A DNA stretch of 64,000 bases from Fermentimonas sp. (lineage in GTDB: Bacteria > Bacteroidota > Bacteroidia > Bacteroidales > Dysgonomonadaceae). Under the pieces are notes generated by a model, which was given only the letters and a program-made list of their open reading frames with translations, made no database searches and was not told the origin of the DNA. Position numbers and translations under genes: made by a program. The stretch is taken from the NCBI GenBank assembly GCA_015478775.1, contig JADMKP010000004.1:95816-159815 (forward strand), in the 5' to 3' direction. Position 1 is the first letter of the stretch. Each line of letters starts with the position of its first letter. Positions 26,900 to 36,035 of the stretch are shown here, in pieces.

Positions 26900-28456
26900 A
26901 TGAATAAGAGCATACTTATCATATCTATACTCCTACTAATCTTTCTTATTTCGTGCAATAATACAGAAAAAGAATTGCCACGAATAGCTATAGCAGGAAT
27001 TGCAATAGAATCAAGTACATTTTCTCCGGCTGTAAGTCATGAAGAAGCATTTAGAGCACGTGAGGGTGAAGATGTTTTTAGTTATTATCCTTTTATGTCT
27101 CCCGATTCAGGTATTATAAATAGAGCTGTATGGATTCCTACTCTAAGAGGTCATGCAATGCCGGGTGGCATTGTTACAGAAGAAGCATACGAATCTTTGG
27201 TAAATAAAACTTTAAAAATGCTTGAAGAGGCATTACCATTAGATGCTCTGTTTTTTGATATCCACGGTGCCATGAGCGTTCAGGGAATTGATGATCCCGA
27301 AGGGGATTTTTTGGTAAAAATTAGGGAACTAGTAGGCACCAATGTATTAATTTCGACTTCAATGGACCTTCATGGAAGTGTATCTCCTCGTTTAGCTCAG
27401 AACACAGATTTAATTACCTGTTACAGGTTAGCGCCTCACGAAGATGCATTAGAATCAAAGAAAAGAGCGGTAACGAACCTGCTTGAAAGGCTTGAAAATG
27501 GAAAAGGTAAACCGGCATTTAAAGTTTGGATACCAGTGCCTATTTTACTTCCAGGAGAAAAAACAAGTACAAGAATCGAACCCGGTAAAAGTCTATATGC
27601 ACAAATTCCAACTTTACTAGATGATGATAATGTTATAGATGCTGCTATATGGATGTCATACCCTTGGGCAGACGAACCTCGTAATCATGGGGTCGTAATG
27701 GCTTATGGCGATGATGAAGAGGCCGTGGCAAAAGCTGCAGAAACATTAGCCAGCAACTTCTGGAATGTTAGAAAAGAGTTTGAATTTGTGGCCCCAACAA
27801 CATATTTTGATGACGCAATTAGTCAAGCATTAAAGAGTGATAAAAAGCCTTTTATTATCAGCGATATGGGCGATAACCCAACTGCCGGTGGTGCAGGAGA
27901 TGTAACATGGACATTACACGAAATATTTAAACGCCCAGAATTTAAATCGCCAAACAGCAAGAGTATTATTTATGCATCTATCCCCGGACCAGAGCTTATA
28001 AGTAAAGCACTTGAAGTGGGTGTCGGAGGAGAAGTTGATGCAATGGCAGGTGCAGAGGTAGACAACAGATTTGCTCCACCTGTAAGAATAATTGGCGAGG
28101 TAACTGCTATTAAAGAGAGTGATAATAATACTGAAGTGGTAGTCAAGAGTGGCAATATATACACAATTATAACTGAAAAGAGAAATGCTTACCACTATAA
28201 AAAGAACTTCACTGACCTCGGATTAGAACTTGAAAACATAGATATTCTGGTTGTAAAACTTGGATACTTAACAACAGAGCTGTATGATTTACGTGCCGAT
28301 TGGTTAATGGCTCTAACTCCAGGGGGTGTAGATCAAGATTTATTAAGGTTACCTTATAAGAGAATAAATAGACCAATGTACCCTATAGATTCTGATATGG
28401 ACGACCCAGACCTTAAGGCACAATTTATTCCCAGCTCGGATAATATCAAATATTAA
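26900..28456 (+). CDS. M81 family metallopeptidase (MlrC-like), lipoprotein
   Basis: About 518 residues with a lipoprotein signal (FLISC lipobox). The mature part matches M81/MlrC: IAIAGIAIESSTFSP, GGIVTEEAYESL, FFDIHGAMSVQG, STSMDLHGSVSPRL and CYRLAPHEDALESKKR, which supply the Asp/His metal ligands, followed by the MlrC C-terminal domain (ISDMGDNPTAGGAGDVT). The founding member degrades linear microcystin; the natural substrate of most homologues is unknown. Membrane anchoring in the periplasm is predicted from the lipobox. Confidence 0.88.
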   Translation: MNKSILIISILLLIFLISCNNTEKELPRIAIAGIAIESSTFSPAVSHEEAFRAREGEDVFSYYPFMSPDSGIINRAVWIPTLRGHAMPGGIVTEEAYESLVNKTLKMLEEALPLDALFFDIHGAMSVQGIDDPEGDFLVKIRELVGTNVLISTSMDLHGSVSPRLAQNTDLITCYRLAPHEDALESKKRAVTNLLERLENGKGKPAFKVWIPVPILLPGEKTSTRIEPGKSLYAQIPTLLDDDNVIDAAIWMSYPWADEPRNHGVVMAYGDDEEAVAKAAETLASNFWNVRKEFEFVAPTTYFDDAISQALKSDKKPFIISDMGDNPTAGGAGDVTWTLHEIFKRPEFKSPNSKSIIYASIPGPELISKALEVGVGGEVDAMAGAEVDNRFAPPVRIIGEVTAIKESDNNTEVVVKSGNIYTIITEKRNAYHYKKNFTDLGLELENIDILVVKLGYLTTELYDLRADWLMALTPGGVDQDLLRLPYKRINRPMYPIDSDMDDPDLKAQFIPSSDNIKY

Positions 28457-28537
28457 TAAAAGCTTGCAAATAAAAACCAGCAAATAATAACCTAATATCA
28501 AATAAATAAACCACATACAGAAAAGTCTCTTAATAGA

Positions 28538-29191
28538 ATGACAAAAAAAGAGAGATATAAAAACGTACTGAATTGGTTCGAAGCCAATGCAGAATCAGCC
28601 GAAACAGAATTAAATTACAATAATAATTTTGAGTTGCTGACAGCTGTTATATTGTCTGCTCAATGTACAGATAAACGGGTTAATATGATCACTCCTGCTT
28701 TATTTGAAGCTTTTCCTACTCCTCAAGTAATGATGGAATCGTCTCCTGAAGTAATATTCGAATATATCAAATCATGCACGTATCCTAACAACAAGTCAAA
28801 AAGCTTGTATGGTATGGCAAATAAATTGGTTAACGATTATAATGGAATTGTACCATCCGATATAGATTCCTTACTTACCATTCCCGGTGTAGGTCGTAAA
28901 ACGGCCAATGTAATACTCGCTGTAGCTTTCAACAAACCCGCTATGCCGGTTGACACTCATGTGTTTAGAGTTGCAAACCGAATAGGCCTCACAAATAATT
29001 CAAAGTCACCTCTCGAAACTGAGAAATCACTTGTTAAATATATACCCAAAAATCTTGTTACTAAAGCACATCATTGGTTTATATTACATGGAAGATACAT
29101 TTGCATAGCAAGAAAACCCAAATGTGAACAATGTGGCATCAGCAAATGGTGCAAATATTATAGTAAATCAGTTATTATAACTGATAGTTAA
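28538..29191 (+). CDS. nth: Endonuclease III
   Basis: A 217-residue HhH-GPD DNA glycosylase/AP lyase. It has the helix-hairpin-helix LTIPGVGRKTANVILAVAF containing the catalytic Lys, PVDTHVFRVANRIG with the catalytic Asp, and a C-terminal four-cysteine cluster (C-x6-C-x2-C-x5-C form: ICIARKPKCEQCGISKWC) for [4Fe-4S]. It removes oxidised pyrimidines in base-excision repair. Confidence 0.96.
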   Translation: MTKKERYKNVLNWFEANAESAETELNYNNNFELLTAVILSAQCTDKRVNMITPALFEAFPTPQVMMESSPEVIFEYIKSCTYPNNKSKSLYGMANKLVNDYNGIVPSDIDSLLTIPGVGRKTANVILAVAFNKPAMPVDTHVFRVANRIGLTNNSKSPLETEKSLVKYIPKNLVTKAHHWFILHGRYICIARKPKCEQCGISKWCKYYSKSVIITDS

Positions 29192-29211
29192 TCCTTATAA
29201 ATTAAATAACA

Positions 29212-31116
29212 ATGAAAAAAAAACTTTTGATCAGAGATCTTACCCTTCGTGACGGACAACAGTCGGCTTTTGCTACCAGAATGAGTCAAGCTCAGGTAGA
29301 CCGTGTACTTCCTTACTATAAGGATGCAAACTTTTATGCAATGGAGGTATGGGGTGGAGCTGTCCCAGACTCAGTGATGCGTTATTTAGGAGAGAACCCA
29401 TGGAACCGTTTAGAGAAAATTAATGAAGCCGTAGGAAACACTAGTAAATTAACCGCTCTTTCCAGAGGAAGAAATCTCTATGGATATGCTCCATACCCAG
29501 ATGAAATTATTGATGGTTTTTTCAAAAATGCAGTCGATTCAGGCCTAGATATAATGCGCATTTTTGATGCACTTAATGATGTGAACAATATCCGTTCAAG
29601 CGTTAAGTATATTAAGCAGTATGACGGACAAGCCGATTGTGCTGTTTGTTATACTGTCGACTCAAAATCTGCTTCAAATCAGGATGATAGAAGCACGAAA
29701 AAAAATAAAGATATATTATCTTTATTTGGTGGAAATAAAGCAGTTGCAGATAAACCAAAGCCTGTATTTACCGACAGCTATTTTCTATCTAAAGCTAAAG
29801 AGATGGTCGCACTCGGTGCAGATATGATAACCATAAAAGATATGAGTGGTTTAATCCCTCCTTCCAGAGTAGCCTCTATGATTTCGCTATTCAAAAAAGA
29901 GCTAAATGTGCCCATTGATTTTCATACACACTGCACTCCCGGATATGGGCTTGCTTCGGTTGTTACAGCTATAATGTACGGAGCAGATATTGTAGACACC
30001 AATATATGGTATTTTGCAGAAGGACCTGCAGCACCGGCAATTGAGCTTATCTATATATTCTGCAAGAAGCTAGGCATAGATTTAGATGTAAATATGGAGG
30101 CCGTTGCCAAGATTAATAAAGAGTTGTTCTCAATCAGAGAAGAATTGGGGCAATTTGATACCTCAAAGCAATTTCCCAAACCATTCAATCCTCTAACAGA
30201 TACTCTTCCCGTAGAAATTGATAAGCAATTCGATATAGCAATTAATGCTATTGAAAAAGAAGATGAAGTAGAGTTGCTAAAAGCTTGTCAATCAATAGAG
30301 GCATATTTCGAGTTTCCCAAACCAAATGAATTGGTCAAAAATGCCGAGATACCAGGTGGAATGTATACAAACATGGTGGCACAGTTAAATCAACTAAACT
30401 CTATTGATATACTAGAAGATGCAATGAGTTTAATACCTAGTGTAAGAGCAGATGCTGGACTCCCACCCCTTGTAACTCCTACCAGTCAGATTGTTGGTGT
30501 ACAAGCTGTAGTATCAGCCATGAACCTAAAGAAGGGTAATCCTAAATACTCAAACCCTTCAAATCAGTTTATTGCTCTGGTTAAAGGTGAGTATGGCGAA
30601 ACACCTGTACCGGTAGATCCATCCTTCAGAAAACAAATAACAGGCTCACCTGAAGAGATACCTTATAATACCAAAAATTATAAATATCATGATAATCCTG
30701 TTTTAACGGAATATGGAAATGTAAGTTTGGCTAAAACCGAGAAAGAGAAGTTGCTACTAGAACTGTTTCCAGCTGTAGCAAATGGTTTTTTGAGGGGACT
30801 CAGAGAGCAGGAGTTTCTTTCTAATAAAGAAAAAGACAACACTGAAAAAGACTCTAAATCTAATATAGGTGATAATGGAGATATTATTCATGAAGAAATA
30901 ACAGGTAATGTAATTTCAAGCCCCATGCCTGGTAATATATTTAAAATATTAGTAAAAGAAGGTGATGTGGTTATAAAAAATTCGATAGTTATTATACTCG
31001 AAGCAATGAAAATGGAAAATGAAATCTATTCTCCTTATTCAGGTAAAGTAAAACGAATCTTTGTTAAACCAAATGATAGAGTAATGGAAGACGATGTAAT
31101 GATTGAGATTGTATAG
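29212..31116 (+). CDS. oadA: Oxaloacetate decarboxylase alpha-type / pyruvate carboxylase B-type biotin carboxyltransferase
   Basis: About 634 residues. The N-terminal carboxyltransferase barrel has LTLRDGQQSAFATRM, MRIFDALNDVNN, TIKDMSGLIPPS and the Zn-ligand segment DFHTHCTPGYGLA. A conserved CT tail domain follows (PGGMYTNM, GVQAV), then an acidic linker, and a biotinyl domain ending in VIILEAMKMENEI with the biotin-accepting Lys. It could be the alpha subunit of a Na+-pumping oxaloacetate or methylmalonyl-CoA decarboxylase, or a pyruvate carboxylase subunit B. No beta/gamma membrane subunit or biotin carboxylase lies next to it, so the complex cannot be settled here. Confidence 0.88.
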   Translation: MKKKLLIRDLTLRDGQQSAFATRMSQAQVDRVLPYYKDANFYAMEVWGGAVPDSVMRYLGENPWNRLEKINEAVGNTSKLTALSRGRNLYGYAPYPDEIIDGFFKNAVDSGLDIMRIFDALNDVNNIRSSVKYIKQYDGQADCAVCYTVDSKSASNQDDRSTKKNKDILSLFGGNKAVADKPKPVFTDSYFLSKAKEMVALGADMITIKDMSGLIPPSRVASMISLFKKELNVPIDFHTHCTPGYGLASVVTAIMYGADIVDTNIWYFAEGPAAPAIELIYIFCKKLGIDLDVNMEAVAKINKELFSIREELGQFDTSKQFPKPFNPLTDTLPVEIDKQFDIAINAIEKEDEVELLKACQSIEAYFEFPKPNELVKNAEIPGGMYTNMVAQLNQLNSIDILEDAMSLIPSVRADAGLPPLVTPTSQIVGVQAVVSAMNLKKGNPKYSNPSNQFIALVKGEYGETPVPVDPSFRKQITGSPEEIPYNTKNYKYHDNPVLTEYGNVSLAKTEKEKLLLELFPAVANGFLRGLREQEFLSNKEKDNTEKDSKSNIGDNGDIIHEEITGNVISSPMPGNIFKILVKEGDVVIKNSIVIILEAMKMENEIYSPYSGKVKRIFVKPNDRVMEDDVMIEIV

Positions 31117-31131
31117 TAGATACAATATTAT

Positions 31132-32436
31132 CTACAACGTCTTATTCACATTCTGTTGTACCGAATCAGGTCTTGAAGCATAATAAATACCAATCTGTCG
31201 TATGCTATCCAGCTCATTCAATATCTGATTCTGTACCAGAATAAAGCTGTCTCTCAATTCCGGTTTAACAGGAAGTGAAGGTGGTGCCTCCATCGTTAGT
31301 GGGTTTATAGGTTGATTGTTTTTATGAACTCTAAAATCTAAATGAGGACCCGTTGATAAACCGGTTGAACCTACATATCCTATTACCTGTCCTTGTTTCA
31401 CACTGCTTCCTTTTTCAATTCCACTTCCAAATTTGCTCAGATGCATATAAGTGGTAGTATAAGCAGAATTATGCTTCACTTTTAAATAATTGCCTGCTCC
31501 ATTCCTTTGAAATGCTCGTTCAATTACTACACCATCACCAATAGCTTTAACAGGTGTACCTGTGGGAGCAGCATAGTCCACTCCATGATGTGCTCTGTAA
31601 CGCTTCAAAACAGGATGAAAGCGAGCATTTGAAAACTTAGAAGATATGCGATAAAAATCTAATGGCGATTTAAGAAAAGCTTTTCTTAAACTATTACCCT
31701 CTTCATCAAAGAACTCTCTAACAGAATCTTGTTCAAAAGGAATTGCACTATAATTCTTTCCTTGATGTGTAAAAACTGCTGCCTCTATAGAAGCTATATC
31801 CACATAAGTTGTATCATCAATATAAGCAACATCATACATCATCCTGAATGAGTCCCCTTCCTTCACATCAAAAAAATCAATTTGCCAAGCATAAATATCT
31901 GATAATTTAAGTGCAAGTAACATGGGTGCTCCAGCATTGACTAACGTATTCCACAAAGAAGAAGTAATGGTTCCCTCTACATACTCTCTTTTTAGTGTAA
32001 CTGGCTTAGATGATTCATAGGCACTTGGCTTCTCATTACATAAATCAACAACTACAAAATCGGTTCTGTTTTTCTCGAACACCAAATACTTAATTTCATT
32101 CAATGTATCTTGAGATGTTATAGTTGCATAGGTATTGCCTATTTGCATTTTCGAAGGATGATAAAATGGAGTAACGGTTTCTGTTATTTGTTCTATATAA
32201 TTAGCTGCAAAACCCAATCCATTTAATATGGATGATAAAAGATCTCCCCTTTCAATTGAGTAATGGTTAATTTCGAGTGAATCTACACAAATTCCATATT
32301 TTACAATTGATGTTGACTCCTCCTGTTCTTCATTCTCAGTATCTTTATCATTATTTATTCCGCATGATGGCATATAAAATAACAGGAGTAGGAACATACC
32401 CACCCCTGTTAATATATGTAGTATAGTTTTAAACAT
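31132..32436 (-). CDS. M23 family metallopeptidase-like lipoprotein with altered Zn motif
   Basis: About 434 residues with a lipoprotein signal (YMPSC lipobox). The N-terminal half has the OapA/LysM-like and linker features of MepM-type envelope proteins (YSIERGDLLSSILNGLG). The C-terminal LytM domain has HHGVDYAAPTGTPV with the first His and Asp ligands and YMHLSKF. The final motif reads GPHLDFRV, so the usual HxH is HxD and one normal Zn ligand is replaced by Asp. It may bind metal differently or act as a non-catalytic activator. Convergent with oadA, 15 bp apart. Confidence 0.88.
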   Translation of the reverse strand: MFKTILHILTGVGMFLLLLFYMPSCGINNDKDTENEEQEESTSIVKYGICVDSLEINHYSIERGDLLSSILNGLGFAANYIEQITETVTPFYHPSKMQIGNTYATITSQDTLNEIKYLVFEKNRTDFVVVDLCNEKPSAYESSKPVTLKREYVEGTITSSLWNTLVNAGAPMLLALKLSDIYAWQIDFFDVKEGDSFRMMYDVAYIDDTTYVDIASIEAAVFTHQGKNYSAIPFEQDSVREFFDEEGNSLRKAFLKSPLDFYRISSKFSNARFHPVLKRYRAHHGVDYAAPTGTPVKAIGDGVVIERAFQRNGAGNYLKVKHNSAYTTTYMHLSKFGSGIEKGSSVKQGQVIGYVGSTGLSTGPHLDFRVHKNNQPINPLTMEAPPSLPVKPELRDSFILVQNQILNELDSIRQIGIYYASRPDSVQQNVNKTL

Positions 32437-32496
32437 GATTGGACTCTTTATCTTCGATATTGAATTCTAAAATTCGTAGTTTGAAATATAAAAATC

Positions 32497-32504
32497 CAAA
32501 TTTA
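32497..32504 (-). promoter_or_regulatory. -7 promoter box for the M23 lipoprotein gene
   Basis: The minus strand reads TAAATTTG (TAnnTTTG), about 60 bp before the start, in the 115-bp gap after the epimerase gene. Confidence 0.4.
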
Positions 32505-32551
32505 AGTTTTATATTGATAATTACAAAATCAGTACACCACTTAATTTCTTA

Positions 32552-33706
32552 TTATTTAACACTGAATTTATAAATACATCTACTGTTGTAAGTATCACCC
32601 GGCAACAAAGATGCTGAAGGCCAGTCGGGTTTATTAGGTGTATCAGGATATTTCTGAGTCTCTAAACAAATTGCATTTCTTTTGCCGTAAACTGCTCCAT
32701 ACTTACCAATATTAGTTCCATTAAGGAAGTTGCCTGTATAAACCTGCACTCCCGGCTCATTTGTAAAAACTTCTAGTTGTATACCTGATTCAGGTGAGTA
32801 TACAGTTGCAGCAAGTTGAGAAACATTTCCTGCAGTATTCAAAACCCAGTTATGGTCGTATCCATCACCAAATTTCAATTGCTCATAATCATAATCATCA
32901 ATTCTTTCTCCAATAGCAGTAGGCGTTCTAAAATCCATTGGAGTACCCTCAACCGGAGCAATTTCGCCAGTTGTCATAAAAGTATCATCAACAGGTGTAA
33001 ATGAGTCGGCATTAATCATCAACACATCATTTAATATACTATTATTCGCATCTCCCGAAAGATTAAAATAAGAGTGATTAGTTAAATTCACAACAGTTTC
33101 TTTGTCTGTCACAGCCTCATACTGAATATCAATAGCATTATCATCAGTTAAGGTCATTGTAACTTTAACATCTAAATTACCTGGAAAACCCTCTTCACCG
33201 TCAACCGACAGATATGTTAAAACAACACTTTCATCATCCGCATGTAACACATTAAATACTTTGTTGTGGTAACCGGCAGGACCACCATGAAGTGTATGTC
33301 CAAAGTTGTTTTGGGGTAGTTGGTATTCAACACCATAAATGTTAATCTTACCATTTGCTAACCTGTTACCATATCTTCCGATAGTGGCACCAAAATTGTT
33401 ATCCACGGCTTTATAATCGTCGATATTATCAAAACCAAGAACAACATCTTTAAGATTACCATCCTTGTCGGGCACCATTACCGATACAATTCTACCTCCA
33501 AAGTTTGTAACTGTAACCTCCATACCATTTTTATTTGTCAAAACATACAGGTTGGTTGAGTCACCATCTATAACAGTTTGAAAGTTGCTTTTCACTAGTC
33601 CCGACTTTGTAGTTTCAACCACATTAGCCTCTTTCTGTTTACTTGTACAGCTAGATACCAAAATAACTATTGATAGTAGCAGAAAATTTCTAAGTTTTAA
33701 TTTCAT
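32552..33706 (-). CDS. galM: Aldose 1-epimerase (galactose mutarotase), lipoprotein
   Basis: About 384 residues with a lipobox VSSC, so periplasmic instead of the usual cytosolic GalM. Motifs: GRYGNRLANGKI, NHSYFNLSGD with the catalytic His, and AICLETQKYPDTPNKPDWPS with the catalytic Glu. It interconverts alpha and beta anomers of released sugars. It is the last gene of the polysaccharide-utilisation region, with its own -7 box, and presumably speeds use of galactose or arabinose freed by the neighbouring glycosidases. Confidence 0.93.
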   Translation of the reverse strand: MKLKLRNFLLLSIVILVSSCTSKQKEANVVETTKSGLVKSNFQTVIDGDSTNLYVLTNKNGMEVTVTNFGGRIVSVMVPDKDGNLKDVVLGFDNIDDYKAVDNNFGATIGRYGNRLANGKINIYGVEYQLPQNNFGHTLHGGPAGYHNKVFNVLHADDESVVLTYLSVDGEEGFPGNLDVKVTMTLTDDNAIDIQYEAVTDKETVVNLTNHSYFNLSGDANNSILNDVLMINADSFTPVDDTFMTTGEIAPVEGTPMDFRTPTAIGERIDDYDYEQLKFGDGYDHNWVLNTAGNVSQLAATVYSPESGIQLEVFTNEPGVQVYTGNFLNGTNIGKYGAVYGKRNAICLETQKYPDTPNKPDWPSASLLPGDTYNSRCIYKFSVK

Positions 33707-33762
33707 TTTCTTGATTTATATTTATGTTTAATATTTAACAATTAACTATTTTATTCTAAAAA

Positions 33763-33770
33763 CAAATGTA
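33763..33770 (-). promoter_or_regulatory. -7 promoter box for the aldose 1-epimerase gene
   Basis: The minus strand reads TACATTTG (TAnnTTTG) in the 93-bp gap, about 57 bp before the start. An AT-rich setting makes chance matches likely. Confidence 0.35.
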
Positions 33771-33799
33771 ATAAATAAATCTGTTTTAATATTGTATTA

Positions 33800-34804
33800 T
33801 CAATTAAACATAGGTTTATCAGCAATTAATGAAGGGCTCCCTCCTTCAATAAATGGCCAATTATTGTTCCATTGAATTTTATCCATCATCAAAACTCTTC
33901 CATGTGGTTTATCTACAGATATTGCATGATAAAATATCATTTCTTGTCCTTCATTATCTTTAACAATTTCGGAGTTGTGTCCTGTGCCTACAAATTTATT
34001 ATTTTTATTTATTATCACTTCATGATTATTATTCATCATTGATTGGCCATCTTTATCAACATAAGGACCAAAAAGAGATGTAGATCGCGCTACAACAGTT
34101 GTATAAGTACTTTCTAATCCCTGGCAACAAGTACCTATTGATGCAAACATATAATAAAAGCCATTTCTCGAATATATATAAACTCCTTCATAAGCTGTTC
34201 CTGCAATTTGCTGTTTCTCAGCTCCGGTTTTGATAGACAAACCATCCTCAGAAAGTTCTATATAGTATATCCCTCTAAAACTACCCCAAAAAAGATATTT
34301 TTTACCTTCCTCTTCTATATAAAACTGATCTATGGAGTTTTGAACATTAATCTCATCACTCTTAAAAAGTTTACCATGATCGGTAAATGGTCCTTCCGGA
34401 TTATCTGCGGTAGCTACTCCAATTCCACAGGTCCATTCTCCTCCCCAAACCGACATGGAATAGTATAATACATACTTACCATTAATATAATTAATATCCG
34501 GAGCCCAGAGTCCGCCATTGGGTTCAAAAGTGGGTCTTGTAAAATCAGTAAAAGCTGTTCCTACAAATTGCCAATCAACAAGATTTTCCGACTTATAAAT
34601 AGGTGTATTACTAATATCTTCTGTAGCGTAAAGATAAAAATCACCATTCTCTGCTTTAATTATTGTAGGATCGGGTAAACTAATATTAAGGATTGGGTTC
34701 CTGTATACATTCTTACGAATTGGGTTTTCATTAATTGTTTCATTAGCCTTACAGCTTATAATCGTGATGAAAAGGAATATAAGGTATATAAAATTTTTCT
34801 TCAT
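33800..34804 (-). CDS. GH43 glycosidase, endo-arabinanase-like, lipoprotein
   Basis: About 334 residues with a lipobox IISC. It is a five-bladed GH43 propeller: LPDPTIIKAENGDFYLYAT (catalytic base Asp), NSIDQFYIEEEGKKYLFWG (pKa-modulating Asp), YEGVYIYSRNGFYYMF (acid Glu), and the segment ASIGTCCQGLESTYTTVVARS typical of alpha-1,5-L-arabinanases. It likely cuts arabinan or arabino-oligosaccharides at the surface or in the periplasm. It lies in a run with the GH93-like and GH2 genes downstream of the hybrid regulator. Confidence 0.9.
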   Translation of the reverse strand: MKKNFIYLIFLFITIISCKANETINENPIRKNVYRNPILNISLPDPTIIKAENGDFYLYATEDISNTPIYKSENLVDWQFVGTAFTDFTRPTFEPNGGLWAPDINYINGKYVLYYSMSVWGGEWTCGIGVATADNPEGPFTDHGKLFKSDEINVQNSIDQFYIEEEGKKYLFWGSFRGIYYIELSEDGLSIKTGAEKQQIAGTAYEGVYIYSRNGFYYMFASIGTCCQGLESTYTTVVARSTSLFGPYVDKDGQSMMNNNHEVIINKNNKFVGTGHNSEIVKDNEGQEMIFYHAISVDKPHGRVLMMDKIQWNNNWPFIEGGSPSLIADKPMFN

Positions 34805-34880
34805 TTCATTATAATAAAAAAATCAAACACATTTAATTAAACTTTCACTGTTTGGCATATGTGTGATTATTAATGATAAA

Positions 34881-36035
34881 TCATTTCAAAATAATTTTAC
34901 CTTTAATCATCCAGACACCTATTTTTTCTGAATTGAAATTTGTTGAAGCAAGGGCTGCTATTGTATTATTACCAAGATATGATAAAGCGTTCCATTTTGC
35001 TTCTTTATCTAAAGGCACTTCAAAGGGTTGAGATGGATTTCTGAACCCATATGGTTTGTCGCTTAATACTACTTCCATGGTAGATAATTCCCAGTTAGAT
35101 GTTCTGCCTTCTGTAGTCTGATATGATATAAGATAAATCCCATTAGTCAATCTTATCATATAAGGTGCACCTGCATATACAGTATCAGCAAGATTATTTT
35201 TAAGTGCAGAATATCTTTCAGGAGAGTCTGCAAGAACTGGACTTTCCCAATTATTGTTGACCGGGTTACTTATTAACCAAGGCTTAAACTGCCCCGAAAC
35301 ATTGTCTTCGATTACTAAATAAATCGATTCACCATCATGTACTGCAACAGGCATACCATCACGATGTCCGCTACGAAAACTCACAGTTTTAGGTTCAGAA
35401 TCCCATGTATAACCATTATCAGTTGAGGTTAATACAGAAATTTCCTGTTCATCTGATTGTAGATATGGGAATTCGTTTGCAAAATATATTTGAATTGTAC
35501 CATCTGGTAATAATAAAAAAGAAGGTTCCCAGCAACCATCTTTAAAATGTGTCGCAGCTTGAAATAAAATAGAAGAATCAGACCAAGTGTTTCCATTATC
35601 AGTACTCCTTTTCAAAGCAATTGAAAAAGGAAATACTCCTTCAATCCGTGGACGAAGATTAACTGCAAGCAGTAAATCTCCACTTGAAAGTTGAGTGATT
35701 TCCGGATTTGCAATATTTACTATTGTGTTTTCTCCTGTTGTATTGTTTGTGTAATTAAAAGCTTCAAATGACAAGACCTCATTATTCCAGCTTGCAACAT
35801 TATCAAAACTTTTCTTAATTACTACATCTCCTCTTCGGTTTTCATATACAGCCAATAATGATTCATCAAGCATCCTAATTAAACGAGGATATCCTCCCTC
35901 ATCTGCAATGCAGACGAGAGAGTTATTATCCCATTCTATAAAGTAATCCTTTTTATTCTGGTTTTCAGAGTTATCACAAGATGCAGCTGTGAAAAGAAGA
36001 ATAGATATAAAGATTAGTCGTTCAAGATATTGCAT
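34881..36035 (-). CDS. Sialidase-superfamily six-bladed propeller, GH93-like exo-arabinanase candidate, lipoprotein
   Basis: About 384 residues with a lipobox TAASC. It contains BNR/Asp-box-like repeats (STDNGNTWSDSS, STDNGYTWDSE) and the lead segment GGYPRLIRMLDESLLAVYENRRGD. The overall pattern, including GCWEPSFLLLPDGTIQIYFANE, resembles GH93 exo-1,5-arabinanases and related sialidase-fold enzymes. Its place between a GH43 arabinanase and a GH2 gene supports an arabinose-related role, but sialidase or a carbohydrate-binding function cannot be excluded. The start overlaps the end of the GH2 gene by 22 bp in another frame, which suggests translational coupling. Confidence 0.72.
   Translation of the reverse strand: MQYLERLIFISILLFTAASCDNSENQNKKDYFIEWDNNSLVCIADEGGYPRLIRMLDESLLAVYENRRGDVVIKKSFDNVASWNNEVLSFEAFNYTNNTTGENTIVNIANPEITQLSSGDLLLAVNLRPRIEGVFPFSIALKRSTDNGNTWSDSSILFQAATHFKDGCWEPSFLLLPDGTIQIYFANEFPYLQSDEQEISVLTSTDNGYTWDSEPKTVSFRSGHRDGMPVAVHDGESIYLVIEDNVSGQFKPWLISNPVNNNWESPVLADSPERYSALKNNLADTVYAGAPYMIRLTNGIYLISYQTTEGRTSNWELSTMEVVLSDKPYGFRNPSQPFEVPLDKEAKWNALSYLGNNTIAALASTNFNSEKIGVWMIKGKIILK

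Noticed and set aside
31116..31135. A 7-bp hairpin across the convergent stop codons of the biotin carboxyltransferase and M23 genes
   Set aside because: The stem is short (GTAGATA/TATCTAC) and lacks a T-run, so I do not call it a terminator.
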